A stretch of 64,000 nucleotides of DNA from Saccharothrix sp. HUAS TT1 (GCF_040744945.1 NZ_CP160453.1:6262001-6326000), one strand, 5' to 3'; shown: positions 1 through 8,652, numbered from the stretch's first letter. Notes: a model not told the origin generated them from the sequence alone. Translations and numbers: made by a program.

Positions 1-1
1 C

Positions 2-514
2 ACGGCCGCCCGCCACCTGCTCGACCTCGGCCACCGGCGGATCGCGGTGGTCGCCGGGCCGAACGACTCGCTCGGCGCCCGGGCCAGGCTGGAGGGCTGC
101 CGGGCCGCGCTGGACGCCGCCGGCGTGCCGCTGGACGAGCGGCTGGTCCGGGTCGGCGACTTCACCTTCGAGCAGGGCCGTGACCTGGGGGGCGAGCTGC
201 TGGACCGGCCGGACCGGCCGACCGCGGTGCTGTGCGGCAACGACCTCCAGGCGCTCGGCGTCTACGCGGCGGCGTGGCGGCTCGGCCTGCGCATCCCGCA
301 CGACCTCAGCGTGGTCGGCTTCGACGACATCGAGAACACCCGCTGGTCCTGCCCGCCGCTGACCACGGTGCGGCAGCCGCTGGCCCAGATGGGCGCGGCG
401 GCGGCCCGGATGCTGATCACCCTCGCCGAGGGCGGCACGCCCGCCCAGCCCCGCGTCGAACTGGCCACGACGCTGGTCGTGCGCGAGAGCACCGCGCCCC
501 CGGCCCGGGTCTGA
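2..514 (+). CDS. LacI-family transcriptional regulator, C-terminal part (5' truncated by window edge)
   Basis: The frame is open from the window edge to TGA at 512-514, so the gene starts upstream and the DNA-binding domain is missing. The 170 visible residues are the C-terminal effector-binding half of a LacI/PurR regulator: GHRRIAVVAGP near the start, AVLCGNDLQALGVYAAA, then the family signature VVGFDDIENTRW followed by PPLTTVRQP. These proteins bind sugars or related effectors in this periplasmic-binding-protein-like fold and repress catabolic genes. The target lies outside the window or is unknown. A LacI-type palindrome at 8860-8873 is too far away to assign to it. The family call is firm; effector and target cannot be said. 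Confidence 0.9.
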   Translation, partial: TAARHLLDLGHRRIAVVAGPNDSLGARARLEGCRAALDAAGVPLDERLVRVGDFTFEQGRDLGGELLDRPDRPTAVLCGNDLQALGVYAAAWRLGLRIPHDLSVVGFDDIENTRWSCPPLTTVRQPLAQMGAAAARMLITLAEGGTPAQPRVELATTLVVRESTAPPARV

Positions 515-693
515 CGCTTCCCGCCGGAGGAGTGCCACCTGTTCCCCACCCGATGGCGGCATAATAAAAAAGGGATGGAAAAGCGTTATAGAGGTGGAAA
601 TCTTTCTGGCAACGGTCAAGCCTCGCCGAGAAGTCGCTCGCGGCACTAAAAAATGACTTGTCCACCGAGGCCGCCACTCGTGACGGAGTTGGC

Positions 694-3012
694 GTGCATC
701 GCAGAATCGGCGCATACCTGGCCGCGTGCCTGATGGCCCTGTCCCTCCCAGCACCCGCCGCGCAAGCGGCGCCCGTCGAGCCTTCCCGCCCGGACCCGGT
801 CGCGCTCGCGACCGCTTCGGCGGACCGGGCCGCGGCGTCCGGGTTGGACGCCCTGGCCAAAGGACCCGACGAGGCTTTCCACCGCCGTGAGGTCTACCAG
901 GGCGGGGTCCCCGGCCAGAGGGACCTGTTCTACGTCTCCTACGACCGCACCTACGACGGTCTCCCGGTGATCGGCGGCGACGCCGTGGTCGCCACCGACG
1001 CGTCCGGCAACGTCCTCGACACCGTCGCCGCGCCCATGGGCGGCCTCGCGGTCGACACGACCCCGGTGATCACGGCCGGTCGGGCGGCGGCGATCGGCCG
1101 GTCCCAGCTGTCCACAGTGGACGAGGTGGAGCGCACGACGTTGTCGGTGCTGGCCGGTGGGCACGGCACGCTGGTCTACGAGACCGTCGTGGTCGGCCGC
1201 AAGGGCGGCCTGCCGAGCCGGCTGCACGTCTACGTCAACGCCAGGACCGGCGCGGTCGAGGACAGCGTGGACGACGTGAAGGCGGGCTCGGGCACCAGCC
1301 AGTGGAACGGCCCGAACCCGCTGTCCATCGACACCAGCGACAACAGCACGGTGGACAACACCCGACCGGGTGTGCGGTGCGTCGACTACGCGACCAACGC
1401 GCCGTTCACCAAGAGCAGCAATTCCTTCGGCAACGGCAACGCGACCAGCAAGGAGACGGGTTGCGCCGACGTGCTCTGGTCCACCCAGAAGCAGTGGGAG
1501 ATGATGAAGTCCTGGCTGGGCCGCAACGGGATCGACGGCAACGGCCGCGGCGTCACGGTGAAGGTCGGGCTCAACGCGGTCAACGCCTACTGGACCGGGC
1601 AGCACATCGAGATCGGCCGCAACAACGCCAACCAGTGGATCGCGTCCATGGACGTGGTCGCGCACGAGCACGGGCACGCCATCGACCAGCACACGCCCGG
1701 CGGCGCGGGGCGCGAGGCCGGGCTCGGCGAGGCCACCGGCGACATCTTCGGCGCGCTGACCGAGGCGTACGCGGCCGAGCCGGCGCCGTTCGACACCCCG
1801 GACTACCTGGTCGGCGAGTCGGTCAACCTGGTCGGCCGCGGCCCGATCCGGAACATGGCGAACCCGTCGGCGGTCGGCGGGCACCCGAACTGCTGGTCCA
1901 GCGCCATCCCCGGCACCGAGGTGCACGCCGCCGCCGGCCCGCTCAACCACTGGTTCCACCTGCTGGCCGAGGGTTCCGCGGCCAGCCCGACCTGCGACGG
2001 CTCCACCGTGACCGGCATCGGCATCCAGGCCGCCGGCCGGGTCTTCTACAACGCCATGCTGCTCAAGACCTCCGGCATGACGCACTTCCGGTACCGCGTC
2101 GCGACCCTGACCGCGGCGAAGAACCTCGACCCGACCTGCCGCCAGTTCGCCGCGGTCAAGGCGGCGTGGAACGCGATCAGCCTGCCCGCCCAGGCCGGTG
2201 AGCCGACCTGCGCCGCCACCCCGGACGACGACTTCACGCTCTCGCTGGACCCCGCCTCGGGCACGGTCGAGCCGGGCGAGAAGGCGCAGGCGACCATCCG
2301 CACGACCACCACGTCGGGTGACCCGCAGGCGATCGCGCTCAGCGCGTCCGGCCAGCCGACCGGCGTGACCGCGCACTTCACCCCGTCGTCGGTGACGTCC
2401 GGCCAGACCGCGGCGCTGACCGTCGCCACCGCGGCGGACGTGGCGCCGGGCACCTACCCGATCACCGTGCGCGGGCAGGGCGCCACCAGCCACAGCGTGA
2501 CCTACACCCTCACGGTCGGCGGCGGCGAACCGCCCGCGGACGACTTCGCCATCGCGCTCGACCCGACCAGCGGCGCCGCTCGACCCGGCGGCGCGGTGAC
2601 CTCCACCGTCGGCACCACGACCACGGCCGGCGAGGCGCAGAAGGTGACCCTGACCGCGACCGGCCTGCCGGACGGCGCGACGGCGGTGTTCGAACCGGCT
2701 AGCGTCGCGTCCGGCGAGTCGTCCAGGCTGACGATCACCACGTCCGCGAGCACGCCGGCGGGCGCTTACCCGGTGGCGGTGACCGGCGCGGGCGCGGCGG
2801 TGTCGCACTCGGCGACCTACGCGCTGACCGTCGAGGAGGGCTCGCCGGGCGGTTGCGCCGGGGTGCCCGCGTGGAGCGCGAGCCAGGCGTACGTGCCGGA
2901 CGACGTGGTGTCGCACGACGCGCACCGGTGGACGTCGACCTGGTACTCGACCGGCGCCGAGCCCGGTGCTCCCGGCTCGTGGGCCGTGTGGCGCGACGGG
3001 GGCGCCTGCTGA
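694..3012 (+). CDS. Secreted M4 (thermolysin-like) metalloprotease with tandem beta-sandwich repeats and C-terminal CBM5/12
   Basis: This is an extracellular zinc endopeptidase of about 772 residues. A signal peptide (MHRRIGAYLAACLMALSL...AQA) is followed by an FTP/PepSY-type propeptide. The catalytic M4 domain has HEHGH at residues 324-328 as the HExxH zinc motif and E346 in GEATGD as third ligand. Two repeats of about 100 residues follow, beginning DDFTLSLDPASG (about 511) and DDFAIALDPTSG (about 616); both look like the beta-sandwich modules appended to secreted actinobacterial proteases. The last 50 residues (CAGVPAWSASQAYVPDD...W..W) match a CBM5/12 chitin/cellulose-binding module. GTG 694 is preferred over TTG 658 because GGAG lies 7 bases ahead and the signal peptide then begins correctly. 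A strong hairpin follows the stop. Confidence 0.93.
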   Translation: MHRRIGAYLAACLMALSLPAPAAQAAPVEPSRPDPVALATASADRAAASGLDALAKGPDEAFHRREVYQGGVPGQRDLFYVSYDRTYDGLPVIGGDAVVATDASGNVLDTVAAPMGGLAVDTTPVITAGRAAAIGRSQLSTVDEVERTTLSVLAGGHGTLVYETVVVGRKGGLPSRLHVYVNARTGAVEDSVDDVKAGSGTSQWNGPNPLSIDTSDNSTVDNTRPGVRCVDYATNAPFTKSSNSFGNGNATSKETGCADVLWSTQKQWEMMKSWLGRNGIDGNGRGVTVKVGLNAVNAYWTGQHIEIGRNNANQWIASMDVVAHEHGHAIDQHTPGGAGREAGLGEATGDIFGALTEAYAAEPAPFDTPDYLVGESVNLVGRGPIRNMANPSAVGGHPNCWSSAIPGTEVHAAAGPLNHWFHLLAEGSAASPTCDGSTVTGIGIQAAGRVFYNAMLLKTSGMTHFRYRVATLTAAKNLDPTCRQFAAVKAAWNAISLPAQAGEPTCAATPDDDFTLSLDPASGTVEPGEKAQATIRTTTTSGDPQAIALSASGQPTGVTAHFTPSSVTSGQTAALTVATAADVAPGTYPITVRGQGATSHSVTYTLTVGGGEPPADDFAIALDPTSGAARPGGAVTSTVGTTTTAGEAQKVTLTATGLPDGATAVFEPASVASGESSRLTITTSASTPAGAYPVAVTGAGAAVSHSATYALTVEEGSPGGCAGVPAWSASQAYVPDDVVSHDAHRWTSTWYSTGAEPGAPGSWAVWRDGGAC

Positions 3013-3027
3013 TCGGCCGCCGATGAG

Positions 3028-3061
3028 GGGGTGGCCGCCGACTCGCTTCGGCGGCCACCCC
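3028..3061. terminator. Bidirectional terminator hairpin between convergent genes
   Basis: A perfect 13-base inverted repeat, GGGGTGGCCGCCG (3028-3040) and its complement (3049-3061), with an 8-base loop. It lies between the M4 protease stop and the stop of the convergent PLP enzyme gene. Confidence 0.8.
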
Positions 3062-3063
3062 GG

Positions 3064-4221
3064 TCAGCGCTCCAGGGCCCGGGCGATGTCCTGCCACAGG
3101 TCGTCGGCGTCCTCGATGCCCACCGACAGCCGGATCGTGCCGCCGGAGATGTCGTTCTCGCCCAGCTGCTCCTCGGTCAGCTGCCGGTGCGAGGTGCTGG
3201 CGGGGTGCAGCACCAGGGTCTCGGCGCCGCCCAGCGACGGCGCCAGCTTCACCAGGTCGACGGCCGTGACGAACCGCCGGCCCGCCTGCGCGTCGGCCAC
3301 GTCGAACGAGAACGTGCTGCCGAAGCCGGTCAGGAAGCGCCGCGCGACGGCGTGGCTGGGGTGCGTGCCGAGGCCCGGCCAGTGCACCGCGCGCACCGCC
3401 GGGTGCGCGGCCAGCCGGTGGGCCAGGACCTCGGCGTTCTGCTCGTGCTTGCGGATCCGCAAGGCCAGGGTGCGCAGCCCGCGGATGGTCAACCAAGCCG
3501 CGAACGGGTCGGGCGTGACGCCCAGCTCCACCGAGTGGCGCCACGTCCTGCCGTGCCGGTCCCGGTCGGCGAACACCGCCACGCCGCCGATGACGTCGCT
3601 GTGCCCGCCGAGGTACTTGGTGGTCGAGTGCACGACCACGTCCGCGCCGTGCTCGATCGGGCGGCACAGCAGCGGTGTCGCGAACGTGTTGTCCACGACC
3701 ACGAGCACGTCGTCGCCCACCGCGGCCGCGAGCGCGGGCAGGTCGCTGACGTGCCCGGTCGGGTTGGCGATCGTCTCCAGGTACAGCACCCTGGTCCTGG
3801 GCCGCAGGGCCGCGCGGACCTCGTCCGGGTCGTGGCCGCCGACGTAGGTGACGGTGACGCCCCAGCGCTCCTCCAGGTCGCGCAGCAGGGCGAGAGTGCC
3901 GCCGTAGAGGGCGCGCTGGGCGATCAGGTGGTCGCCCGACCTGAGGTTCGCCAGCAGCACCGAGTTGATCGCGCCCATCCCGGACGACGCCGCCAGCGCC
4001 GCCGTGCCGCCTTCGAGCGCGGCGATGGCGTCCTCCAGGGCGCGGACCGTCGGGTTGCCGAGCCGGGTGTAGACGAACGCGCCGTCGGGCCTGCTCATGC
4101 CGTCGGCGAGGTCGTCCAGGGAGTCGAAGGAGAAGCTGGAGGACTGGTAGAGCGGCACGGACAGGGGCCTGCCGGCGGTGGCGGGGACTTCGGTGTGCAC
4201 AACGCGGGTGTCGAACTGCAT
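3064..4221 (-). CDS. Cys/Met-metabolism PLP-dependent enzyme (cystathionine gamma-lyase / methionine gamma-lyase type)
   Basis: A 385-residue fold-type-I PLP enzyme of the trans-sulfuration family, which cleaves or forms C-S bonds in cystathionine, homocysteine or methionine. Visible signatures are YTRLGNPT (residues 51-58, phosphate-binding Tyr/Arg), VVDNTFATPLL (PLP-ring Asp177) and the Schiff-base lysine K202 in STTKYLGGHSD. Start ATG 4219-4221 gives the canonical N-terminus MQFDTRVVHTE. The open frame continues upstream, but that extension is composition noise running through the MocR gene. It diverges from a MocR-type regulator 60 bases away and is probably its target. Gamma-lyase, gamma-synthase and sulfhydrylase cannot be told apart from sequence alone. 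Confidence 0.92.
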   Translation of the reverse strand: MQFDTRVVHTEVPATAGRPLSVPLYQSSSFSFDSLDDLADGMSRPDGAFVYTRLGNPTVRALEDAIAALEGGTAALAASSGMGAINSVLLANLRSGDHLIAQRALYGGTLALLRDLEERWGVTVTYVGGHDPDEVRAALRPRTRVLYLETIANPTGHVSDLPALAAAVGDDVLVVVDNTFATPLLCRPIEHGADVVVHSTTKYLGGHSDVIGGVAVFADRDRHGRTWRHSVELGVTPDPFAAWLTIRGLRTLALRIRKHEQNAEVLAHRLAAHPAVRAVHWPGLGTHPSHAVARRFLTGFGSTFSFDVADAQAGRRFVTAVDLVKLAPSLGGAETLVLHPASTSHRQLTEEQLGENDISGGTIRLSVGIEDADDLWQDIARALER

Positions 4222-4281
4222 GGACCGAGCATCGGGCACGAAGTGGTGTGGTTGAAGGACCAATCCCGCTAGATTGGTTCG
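4222..4281. promoter_or_regulatory. Divergent promoter/operator with inverted repeat for PLP enzyme and MocR regulator
   Basis: The 60-base gap holds the inverted repeat ACCAATC (4259-4265) / GATTGGT (4272-4278) with a 6-base spacer. The sequence TAGATT (4270-4275) inside the right arm resembles a -10 hexamer 7 bases before the regulator's GTG 4282. That gene may therefore be transcribed leaderless and autorepressed. A partial extra copy (TGTGGTT) at 4248-4253 is consistent with the direct/inverted TGGTT-type half-sites that MocR proteins use. Confidence 0.55.
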
Positions 4282-5697
4282 GTGATGAAGCCAATCCCGG
4301 TCGACGACCTGGCGGGCCGGCTCGGGCGCTGGTCGGCCGGGCGCGGTTCGCTGCACCTGCTGCTGGCCGCGCGGTTGCGCGAGTTGATCGAGGAGGGGCT
4401 GCTGCCCGCCGGGACGTTGTTGCCGCCGGATCGCGCGCTGGCCTCCGGGCTGGCGGTCGGGCGGACGACCGTCATCGCGGCCTACGACCTGCTGCGGCAG
4501 GAGGGGCGGTTGACGCGGCGGCGGGGCAGCGGGACGTGGGTCGCGCCGGGCGGCGGGGCGGCGGCGGCGTTGGCGGAGACGGCGAACCCGATGTTCGTGA
4601 ACCTGCTGGAGCCCCCCGACGGTGTGCTGCAGTTCGCCTGCGCCGGGCCGGTGGGTCCGCCCGAGCTGCTGGTCCAGGCGCAGCGGCGGGCGGTGGACCG
4701 GCTGGCGGCGCGGCGGGGTGGGGCGGACCTCGGTTACCACCCGGCCGGGCACCCGGCGTTGCGCGCGGCGCTGGCCGGGCGGTACCGCGAGCTGGGCGTG
4801 CCCACCGCCGAGGGCCAGGTCCTGGTGACGACCGGCGCGCAGCAGGCGTTGGCGCTGCTGGTCCGGGCGCTGGTGCGGCCCGGTGACGAGGTGCTGGCGC
4901 AGGCGCCGACCTACCCCGGCGCGCTGGACCTGTTCCGCGAGGCGGGCGCGGTGGTCCGCGCCGGCGGTGACCTCGCGGGCGAGCTGGGCCGGTCCAGGCC
5001 CGCGCTGGTCTACGCGATGCCGTCGTTCCTCAACCCCACCGGCGCGTCGATGAGCGCTCTGGAGCGCACCCGGCTGGTCCGGGCGGCGGGTGGCGTGCCG
5101 CTGGTGTTCGACGAGGTGCTGTCCGAACTGGACCTGACCGGCGCGCCGACCCGGCCGCCGACGCCCGGGGCGATCACCGTGGCGTCGTTGAGCAAGGTGG
5201 TGTGGGGCGGGCTGCGGGTCGGGTGGGTGCGGGCCGACGCGGCGCTCGTCGCGCGGCTGGCCCGGTTCAAGGCCGTGCACGACCTGGGCGGCAGTGTGCT
5301 GGACCAGCTCGCGGCAGTGGAGCTGCTGGCCGACTTCGAGGCGGTGCGGGCGGTGCGGGTCGCGTCGTTGCGGCGGCGGCACGACCACCTGTGCGCCCGG
5401 TTGCGGGAGGAGCTGCCCGAGTGGGAGTTCACGCCCGCCGAGGGCGGTCAGACGCTGTGGGTGCGGCTGCCCGGCGTGGACGCGGCGGCGTACGCGCAGG
5501 CGGCGTTGCGGCACGGGGTGGCCGTGCTGCCCGGCGGCTCGCTCGACCCGACCGGCGGCAGCGCCGACCGGCTGCGGCTGCCGTTCACCGCCGGGCCGGA
5601 GGTGATCGACGCCGCGGTGTCCGGGCTCGCCGCCGCCTGGCGCGCCTTCGCCGCCGACCCCGCGCACCGGCCGCTGGTGCCCTCGATGTCGGTCTAG
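4282..5697 (+). CDS. MocR-type GntR/aminotransferase-domain transcriptional regulator
   Basis: A 471-residue fusion of an N-terminal GntR winged helix (about residues 20-88; LAARLRELIEEG, SGLAVGRTTVIAAYDLL, RRRGSGTWV) to a fold-type-I aminotransferase-like effector domain. PLP-site residues are present: NPTG at 251-254, Asp277 in VFDEVL and Lys305 in ASLSKVVWGG. MocR proteins bind PLP or a PLP-amino-acid adduct and control a neighbouring gene; here the divergent sulfur-amino-acid PLP enzyme is the obvious candidate. GTG 4282 and ATG 4285 are adjacent possible starts, and neither has a Shine-Dalgarno sequence. The TAG stop shares the palindrome CTAG with the stop of the convergent HMA gene. 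Confidence 0.92.
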   Translation: MMKPIPVDDLAGRLGRWSAGRGSLHLLLAARLRELIEEGLLPAGTLLPPDRALASGLAVGRTTVIAAYDLLRQEGRLTRRRGSGTWVAPGGGAAAALAETANPMFVNLLEPPDGVLQFACAGPVGPPELLVQAQRRAVDRLAARRGGADLGYHPAGHPALRAALAGRYRELGVPTAEGQVLVTTGAQQALALLVRALVRPGDEVLAQAPTYPGALDLFREAGAVVRAGGDLAGELGRSRPALVYAMPSFLNPTGASMSALERTRLVRAAGGVPLVFDEVLSELDLTGAPTRPPTPGAITVASLSKVVWGGLRVGWVRADAALVARLARFKAVHDLGGSVLDQLAAVELLADFEAVRAVRVASLRRRHDHLCARLREELPEWEFTPAEGGQTLWVRLPGVDAAAYAQAALRHGVAVLPGGSLDPTGGSADRLRLPFTAGPEVIDAAVSGLAAAWRAFAADPAHRPLVPSMSV

Positions 5698-5957
5698 GAG
5701 GCGATGGCGTCGGACAGGGCGTAACCCGCGTCCTTGACCGCCGCGGTGATCGCCGCCTGGTCGGTCGAGCCGACGACGCGCAGCGTGCCGGCGTCGAGGT
5801 CGAGCTTGACCCTGGTGACACCGGGGACCCGGCGGACCGCGTTGGTCACGGTGGCCGCGCACCCCTCGCAGGTCATGCCCTCGACCACGAACTCAAGACC
5901 GGCCGGCCGCTCCTCGTCCGAGGTCGTGGCGGCGGGCGTCTCGCAACTCTGGCACAT
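5694..5957 (-). CDS. Small heavy-metal-associated (HMA) domain protein
   Basis: An 87-residue protein with one HMA ferredoxin-like domain. GMTCEGC (Cys30, Cys33) is the soft-metal (copper-type) binding loop of Atx1/CopZ chaperones and P-type ATPase N-termini. A second CxxC (Cys2-Cys5 in MCQSC) at the N-terminus is unusual and could add a metal site. ATG 5955-5957 is chosen because GGAGGAG lies 9 bases ahead on the minus strand; the frame stays open upstream to 6032. No copper ATPase or csoR gene is nearby, so its partner is unknown. Its stop overlaps that of the MocR gene. Confidence 0.85.
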   Translation of the reverse strand: MCQSCETPAATTSDEERPAGLEFVVEGMTCEGCAATVTNAVRRVPGVTRVKLDLDAGTLRVVGSTDQAAITAAVKDAGYALSDAIAS

Positions 5958-6115
5958 GCGACTCGACTCCTCCGGGTTCACACCCTGCTGGGGTACCGGA
6001 TCAAGCCTAGTGACGGGCACCGGACGGGACATCTCCGGGATTGCCCGATCAGGTCCAGGTGGATGTCACGGGTTCCCGACTGCATCAAGGGTTTCTCGCC
6101 GGGTACTCCCGGCCC

Positions 6116-6634
6116 ATGCTGATGCGCGCGCTTCGCCAGGGGTTGGTGTCCGGGGTGGCCGGGGTGGTGGTCATGACCGTCGCGGAGAAGGTCGAGCAGC
6201 GGTTGACCGGCCGCCCGGACTCGCGCGTGCCCGGCCAGGTGCTGGCGCGGCTGACCGGGCGGCCCGAGTCGGGGGCGCTGAACCTGGGGATGCACTTCGG
6301 GCAGGGCGCGGTGATGGGGGTGGTGCGCGCGGTGATGGCCAACGCGGGTGTGCGGGGACCGGTGGCGTCGGCGATGTTCGCGGTCGTGCGGCTGAGCAGC
6401 GACCAGATCCTGGAGAACGCCACGGGGGTCGGCGCGCCACCCCAGACGTGGCCGCGGTCCGAACTGGTGGTCGACCTGGCGCACAAGGCGGTGTACGCGT
6501 TCGCGACCGGCGTGGTGGCCGACGCGCTGGCTTCGCGGCAGGGCCCCGGGCCGGGTCAGCGGCACGCCGCGCTGCGACCGGGCAGGCAGTCGGACGTGGG
6601 CCCACTCCCCCGCGCCGAGTCGGCCGGGCGGTGA
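6116..6634 (+). CDS. Hypothetical small membrane-associated protein
   Basis: I do not recognise a named family with confidence. The 172-residue product has weakly hydrophobic segments (LVSGVAGVVVMTVAEK at the N-terminus, GQGAVMGVVRAVMANAG, AVYAFATGVVADALA) with Gly/Ala-rich helices, suggesting three or four short membrane helices and a charged, Pro-rich tail. ATG 6116 (MLMRALRQGL) is preferred to the in-frame ATG 6041 because the extra 25 residues look like 5' leader. It stands alone between the divergent HMA gene and a convergent SGNH hydrolase operon, with a terminator hairpin downstream. Confidence 0.7.
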   Translation: MLMRALRQGLVSGVAGVVVMTVAEKVEQRLTGRPDSRVPGQVLARLTGRPESGALNLGMHFGQGAVMGVVRAVMANAGVRGPVASAMFAVVRLSSDQILENATGVGAPPQTWPRSELVVDLAHKAVYAFATGVVADALASRQGPGPGQRHAALRPGRQSDVGPLPRAESAGR

Positions 6635-6688
6635 CAGCAGCGTGCCGATCCGGCCAGGCAGGGACAGCCGCGTGCCGGAGGTCCGAGT

Positions 6689-6720
6689 GCGGGGCCGCCC
6701 GGTGTCGGAGGCGGCCCCGC
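6689..6720. terminator. Bidirectional terminator hairpin
   Basis: A perfect 11-base inverted repeat, GCGGGGCCGCC (6689-6699) and GGCGGCCCCGC (6710-6720), with a 10-base loop. It lies between the convergent small membrane-protein gene and the SGNH hydrolase gene. Confidence 0.75.
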
Positions 6721-6727
6721 GGTCGGG

Positions 6728-7978
6728 TCACCGGAACAGGCGCAGGGGCACGGCGGCGGCCATGGTGGCCATGCCGGCGTCGTTCGGGTGCAGGTGGTCG
6801 CCGCTGTCGTAGGCCGGCAGCAGGCGGTCGGGCTGCCCCGGGTCGCGGAGGGCGCGGTCGAAGTCGATGACGCCGTCGTACTCGCCGCCGGTCCGGATCC
6901 AGTGGTTGACCGCTTGGCGCGCGGCCTCGTTCTCCGGGCTGAAGAAGCCGAACGCGTCGTCGCGGAACGGCGTGATGGTGCCGCCGTGGATGCGCACACC
7001 CTGGGCGTGCGCCCTGGCGATCAGCTGCCGGTGCGCGCCGATGATGTCCTCGGCGGTCACCTTCTCCGACAGCGGCGCGCTCGTGCCGGGGTGGCCGAGG
7101 TCGTTCACGCCGAGCAGCACGACCACGTGCCCGACACCCGGTTGGGCCAGCACGTCCCGGTCGAACCGGCGCAGCGCGGCCTGCCCGAAGTAGGCCGCGT
7201 ACCCCTCGGCCGGGTGACCCGCGGGCGGGTTGGGGTCGTGCAGGAGCCGGTTGCCGCTGATGCCCTCGTTGACCACGCCCAGGTGCCGCAGGCCGCGCTC
7301 GGCCTGGAATCGCCGGGCCAGGACGTCCGGCCAGCGCCGGTTCGCGCCGCGGGTGGTCTCCGCGCCGTCGGTGATGGAGTCGCCGAACGCCACCACGGTC
7401 GACCCGCGCTTGCCGGTGACGCTGACCCCGGTCAGGAAGTGCCACTTGCCGAGCACGGCGGTCGGCGTGATGTCGGCGTCCCGGGTCGCGTTGCCCGCCG
7501 CGACCCAGCCGTCCTGGTACGGGAAGGCGTGCACGGTGGTCGCGGGCGTCCGGCGCGGCAGGTACAGGCTGACGACCAGGTCCGAGCCTGCCTCGACGGG
7601 CAGCGCCACCGGGTCGCTGAGCAGCGGCGCGCCGGGCGGCAGGGTGGCCGAACCCCGCCCGCCGAACGTCAGCCGCCGGTCGCTGCCCGGCTGGACCGCC
7701 GAACCCGCGCCCGCCCGCCGCGCCACCCTGGCCTCGCCCACGACCAGCGGCTGGGCGCCGAACTCGTTGGACAACCGCACGCGGACCGCGCTGCCGCCGA
7801 CGCTGAGGTGCACGACCTGCCGGAGCGTCTGGTCCGCGAACGACGTGGTGTCCGAGGCGGGCACGGTGGTGGGCGACGTGGCCCACGCGCCGACCCAGGC
7901 CGACCGCGGCGACGCGGACGCCCCGGTCGGCAGCAGGAGCAGCAGGGCGGTCAGCGCCGCCGTCGCGGAGCGCTTCAC
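6728..7978 (-). CDS. Secreted SGNH/GDSL hydrolase
   Basis: A secreted esterase-type hydrolase of 416 residues. A signal peptide (MKRSATAALTALLLLLPTGASA) leads into a beta-sandwich-like region (to about 180) and then the SGNH fold. Block I is AFGDSITDG with Ser201; block II is GISGNRLL; block III is LLGVNDLG; block V is DHLHPND near the C-terminus, supplying Asp and His. The layout matches actinobacterial SGNH proteins acting on acetylated or esterified polysaccharides. GTG 7976-7978 starts 5 bases after the stop of the polysaccharide deacetylase, so the two form an operon and may together deacetylate an extracellular polymer. Confidence 0.92.
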   Translation of the reverse strand: MKRSATAALTALLLLLPTGASASPRSAWVGAWATSPTTVPASDTTSFADQTLRQVVHLSVGGSAVRVRLSNEFGAQPLVVGEARVARRAGAGSAVQPGSDRRLTFGGRGSATLPPGAPLLSDPVALPVEAGSDLVVSLYLPRRTPATTVHAFPYQDGWVAAGNATRDADITPTAVLGKWHFLTGVSVTGKRGSTVVAFGDSITDGAETTRGANRRWPDVLARRFQAERGLRHLGVVNEGISGNRLLHDPNPPAGHPAEGYAAYFGQAALRRFDRDVLAQPGVGHVVVLLGVNDLGHPGTSAPLSEKVTAEDIIGAHRQLIARAHAQGVRIHGGTITPFRDDAFGFFSPENEAARQAVNHWIRTGGEYDGVIDFDRALRDPGQPDRLLPAYDSGDHLHPNDAGMATMAAAVPLRLFR

Positions 7979-7983
7979 GCCGG

Positions 7984-8652
7984 TCACCGACGGGCCGGGC
8001 GGTCGAAGCGCCAGCCCTCGGACCGCAGCTCGGGGATCAGCCGGGCCACCGCGTCCACGGTCTGGCCGCGGTCGTTCGGGCCGTCGTGCATCAGCACCAC
8101 GGCGCCGTCGGTCAGGCCGTCCTTCACCCGGCGCACCAGCTCGTCGACGCCCGGCGGCTCCCAGTCGCCGATGGCGAGCTTCCAGCCCAGCGGCGTCATG
8201 CCCAGCTTGGCCGCGACCTGCGGGGTCTGGCCCCAGCTGCCGTAGGGGGCGCGGAAGTAGCGGATCGGCACGCCCGGCGCGGCGCGGTGGATGGCGGCGC
8301 TGGTCCTCCTCAGATCGGCCTCGATCCGCTCGGGCGTCCACGTGCCCATGTCGTCGTGCTTCATGGTGTGGTTGCACAGGATGTGCCCGCCCGCGACGAT
8401 CCTGCGGACCAGCTCCGGGTTCGCCTCGACGTACTCGCCCCACAGGCAGAACACGGCCTTCACGTGGTGCCGGCGCAGCACGGCGAGCAGGCGCGGCGTG
8501 TCGGCCGGGTTCGGGCCGTCGTCGAAGGTGAGCGCCACCGTGCGCCCGCCGTGCCTGGTGGAGTCGACGATCACCGGTTCGGCCGCGTCGGCGGGCGCGG
8601 CGCTCAGGCCGAGCACCAGGCCGGTGGTCAGGAGGACCGATCTCCACCTCAT
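7984..8652 (-). CDS. Secreted polysaccharide deacetylase (NodB/CE4 domain)
   Basis: A 222-residue carbohydrate esterase family 4 protein. A signal peptide (MRWRSVLLTTGLVLGLSAAPADA) precedes a complete NodB domain. Motif 1 is TFDDGP with Asp44 (base) and Asp45 (metal); motif 2 is HTMKH with metal ligands His95 and His99; motif 3 is RAPYG at 134-138; motif 5 is LMHDGP with His189. The family removes N- or O-acetyl groups from chitin, peptidoglycan or xylan. It is the first gene of a two-gene operon with the SGNH hydrolase. Chitin, xylan and peptidoglycan specificity cannot be separated here. Confidence 0.94.
   Translation of the reverse strand: MRWRSVLLTTGLVLGLSAAPADAAEPVIVDSTRHGGRTVALTFDDGPNPADTPRLLAVLRRHHVKAVFCLWGEYVEANPELVRRIVAGGHILCNHTMKHDDMGTWTPERIEADLRRTSAAIHRAAPGVPIRYFRAPYGSWGQTPQVAAKLGMTPLGWKLAIGDWEPPGVDELVRRVKDGLTDGAVVLMHDGPNDRGQTVDAVARLIPELRSEGWRFDRPARR

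Noticed and set aside
658..693. TTG 658 as start of the M4 protease
   Set aside because: GTG 694 has a better ribosome site (GGAG) and places the signal peptide at the N-terminus.
4222..5862. Upstream extension of the PLP-enzyme frame (total 932 codons)
   Set aside because: Residues before MQFDTRVVHTE are His/Arg/Pro-rich noise antisense to the MocR gene. The enzyme is full length from 4221.
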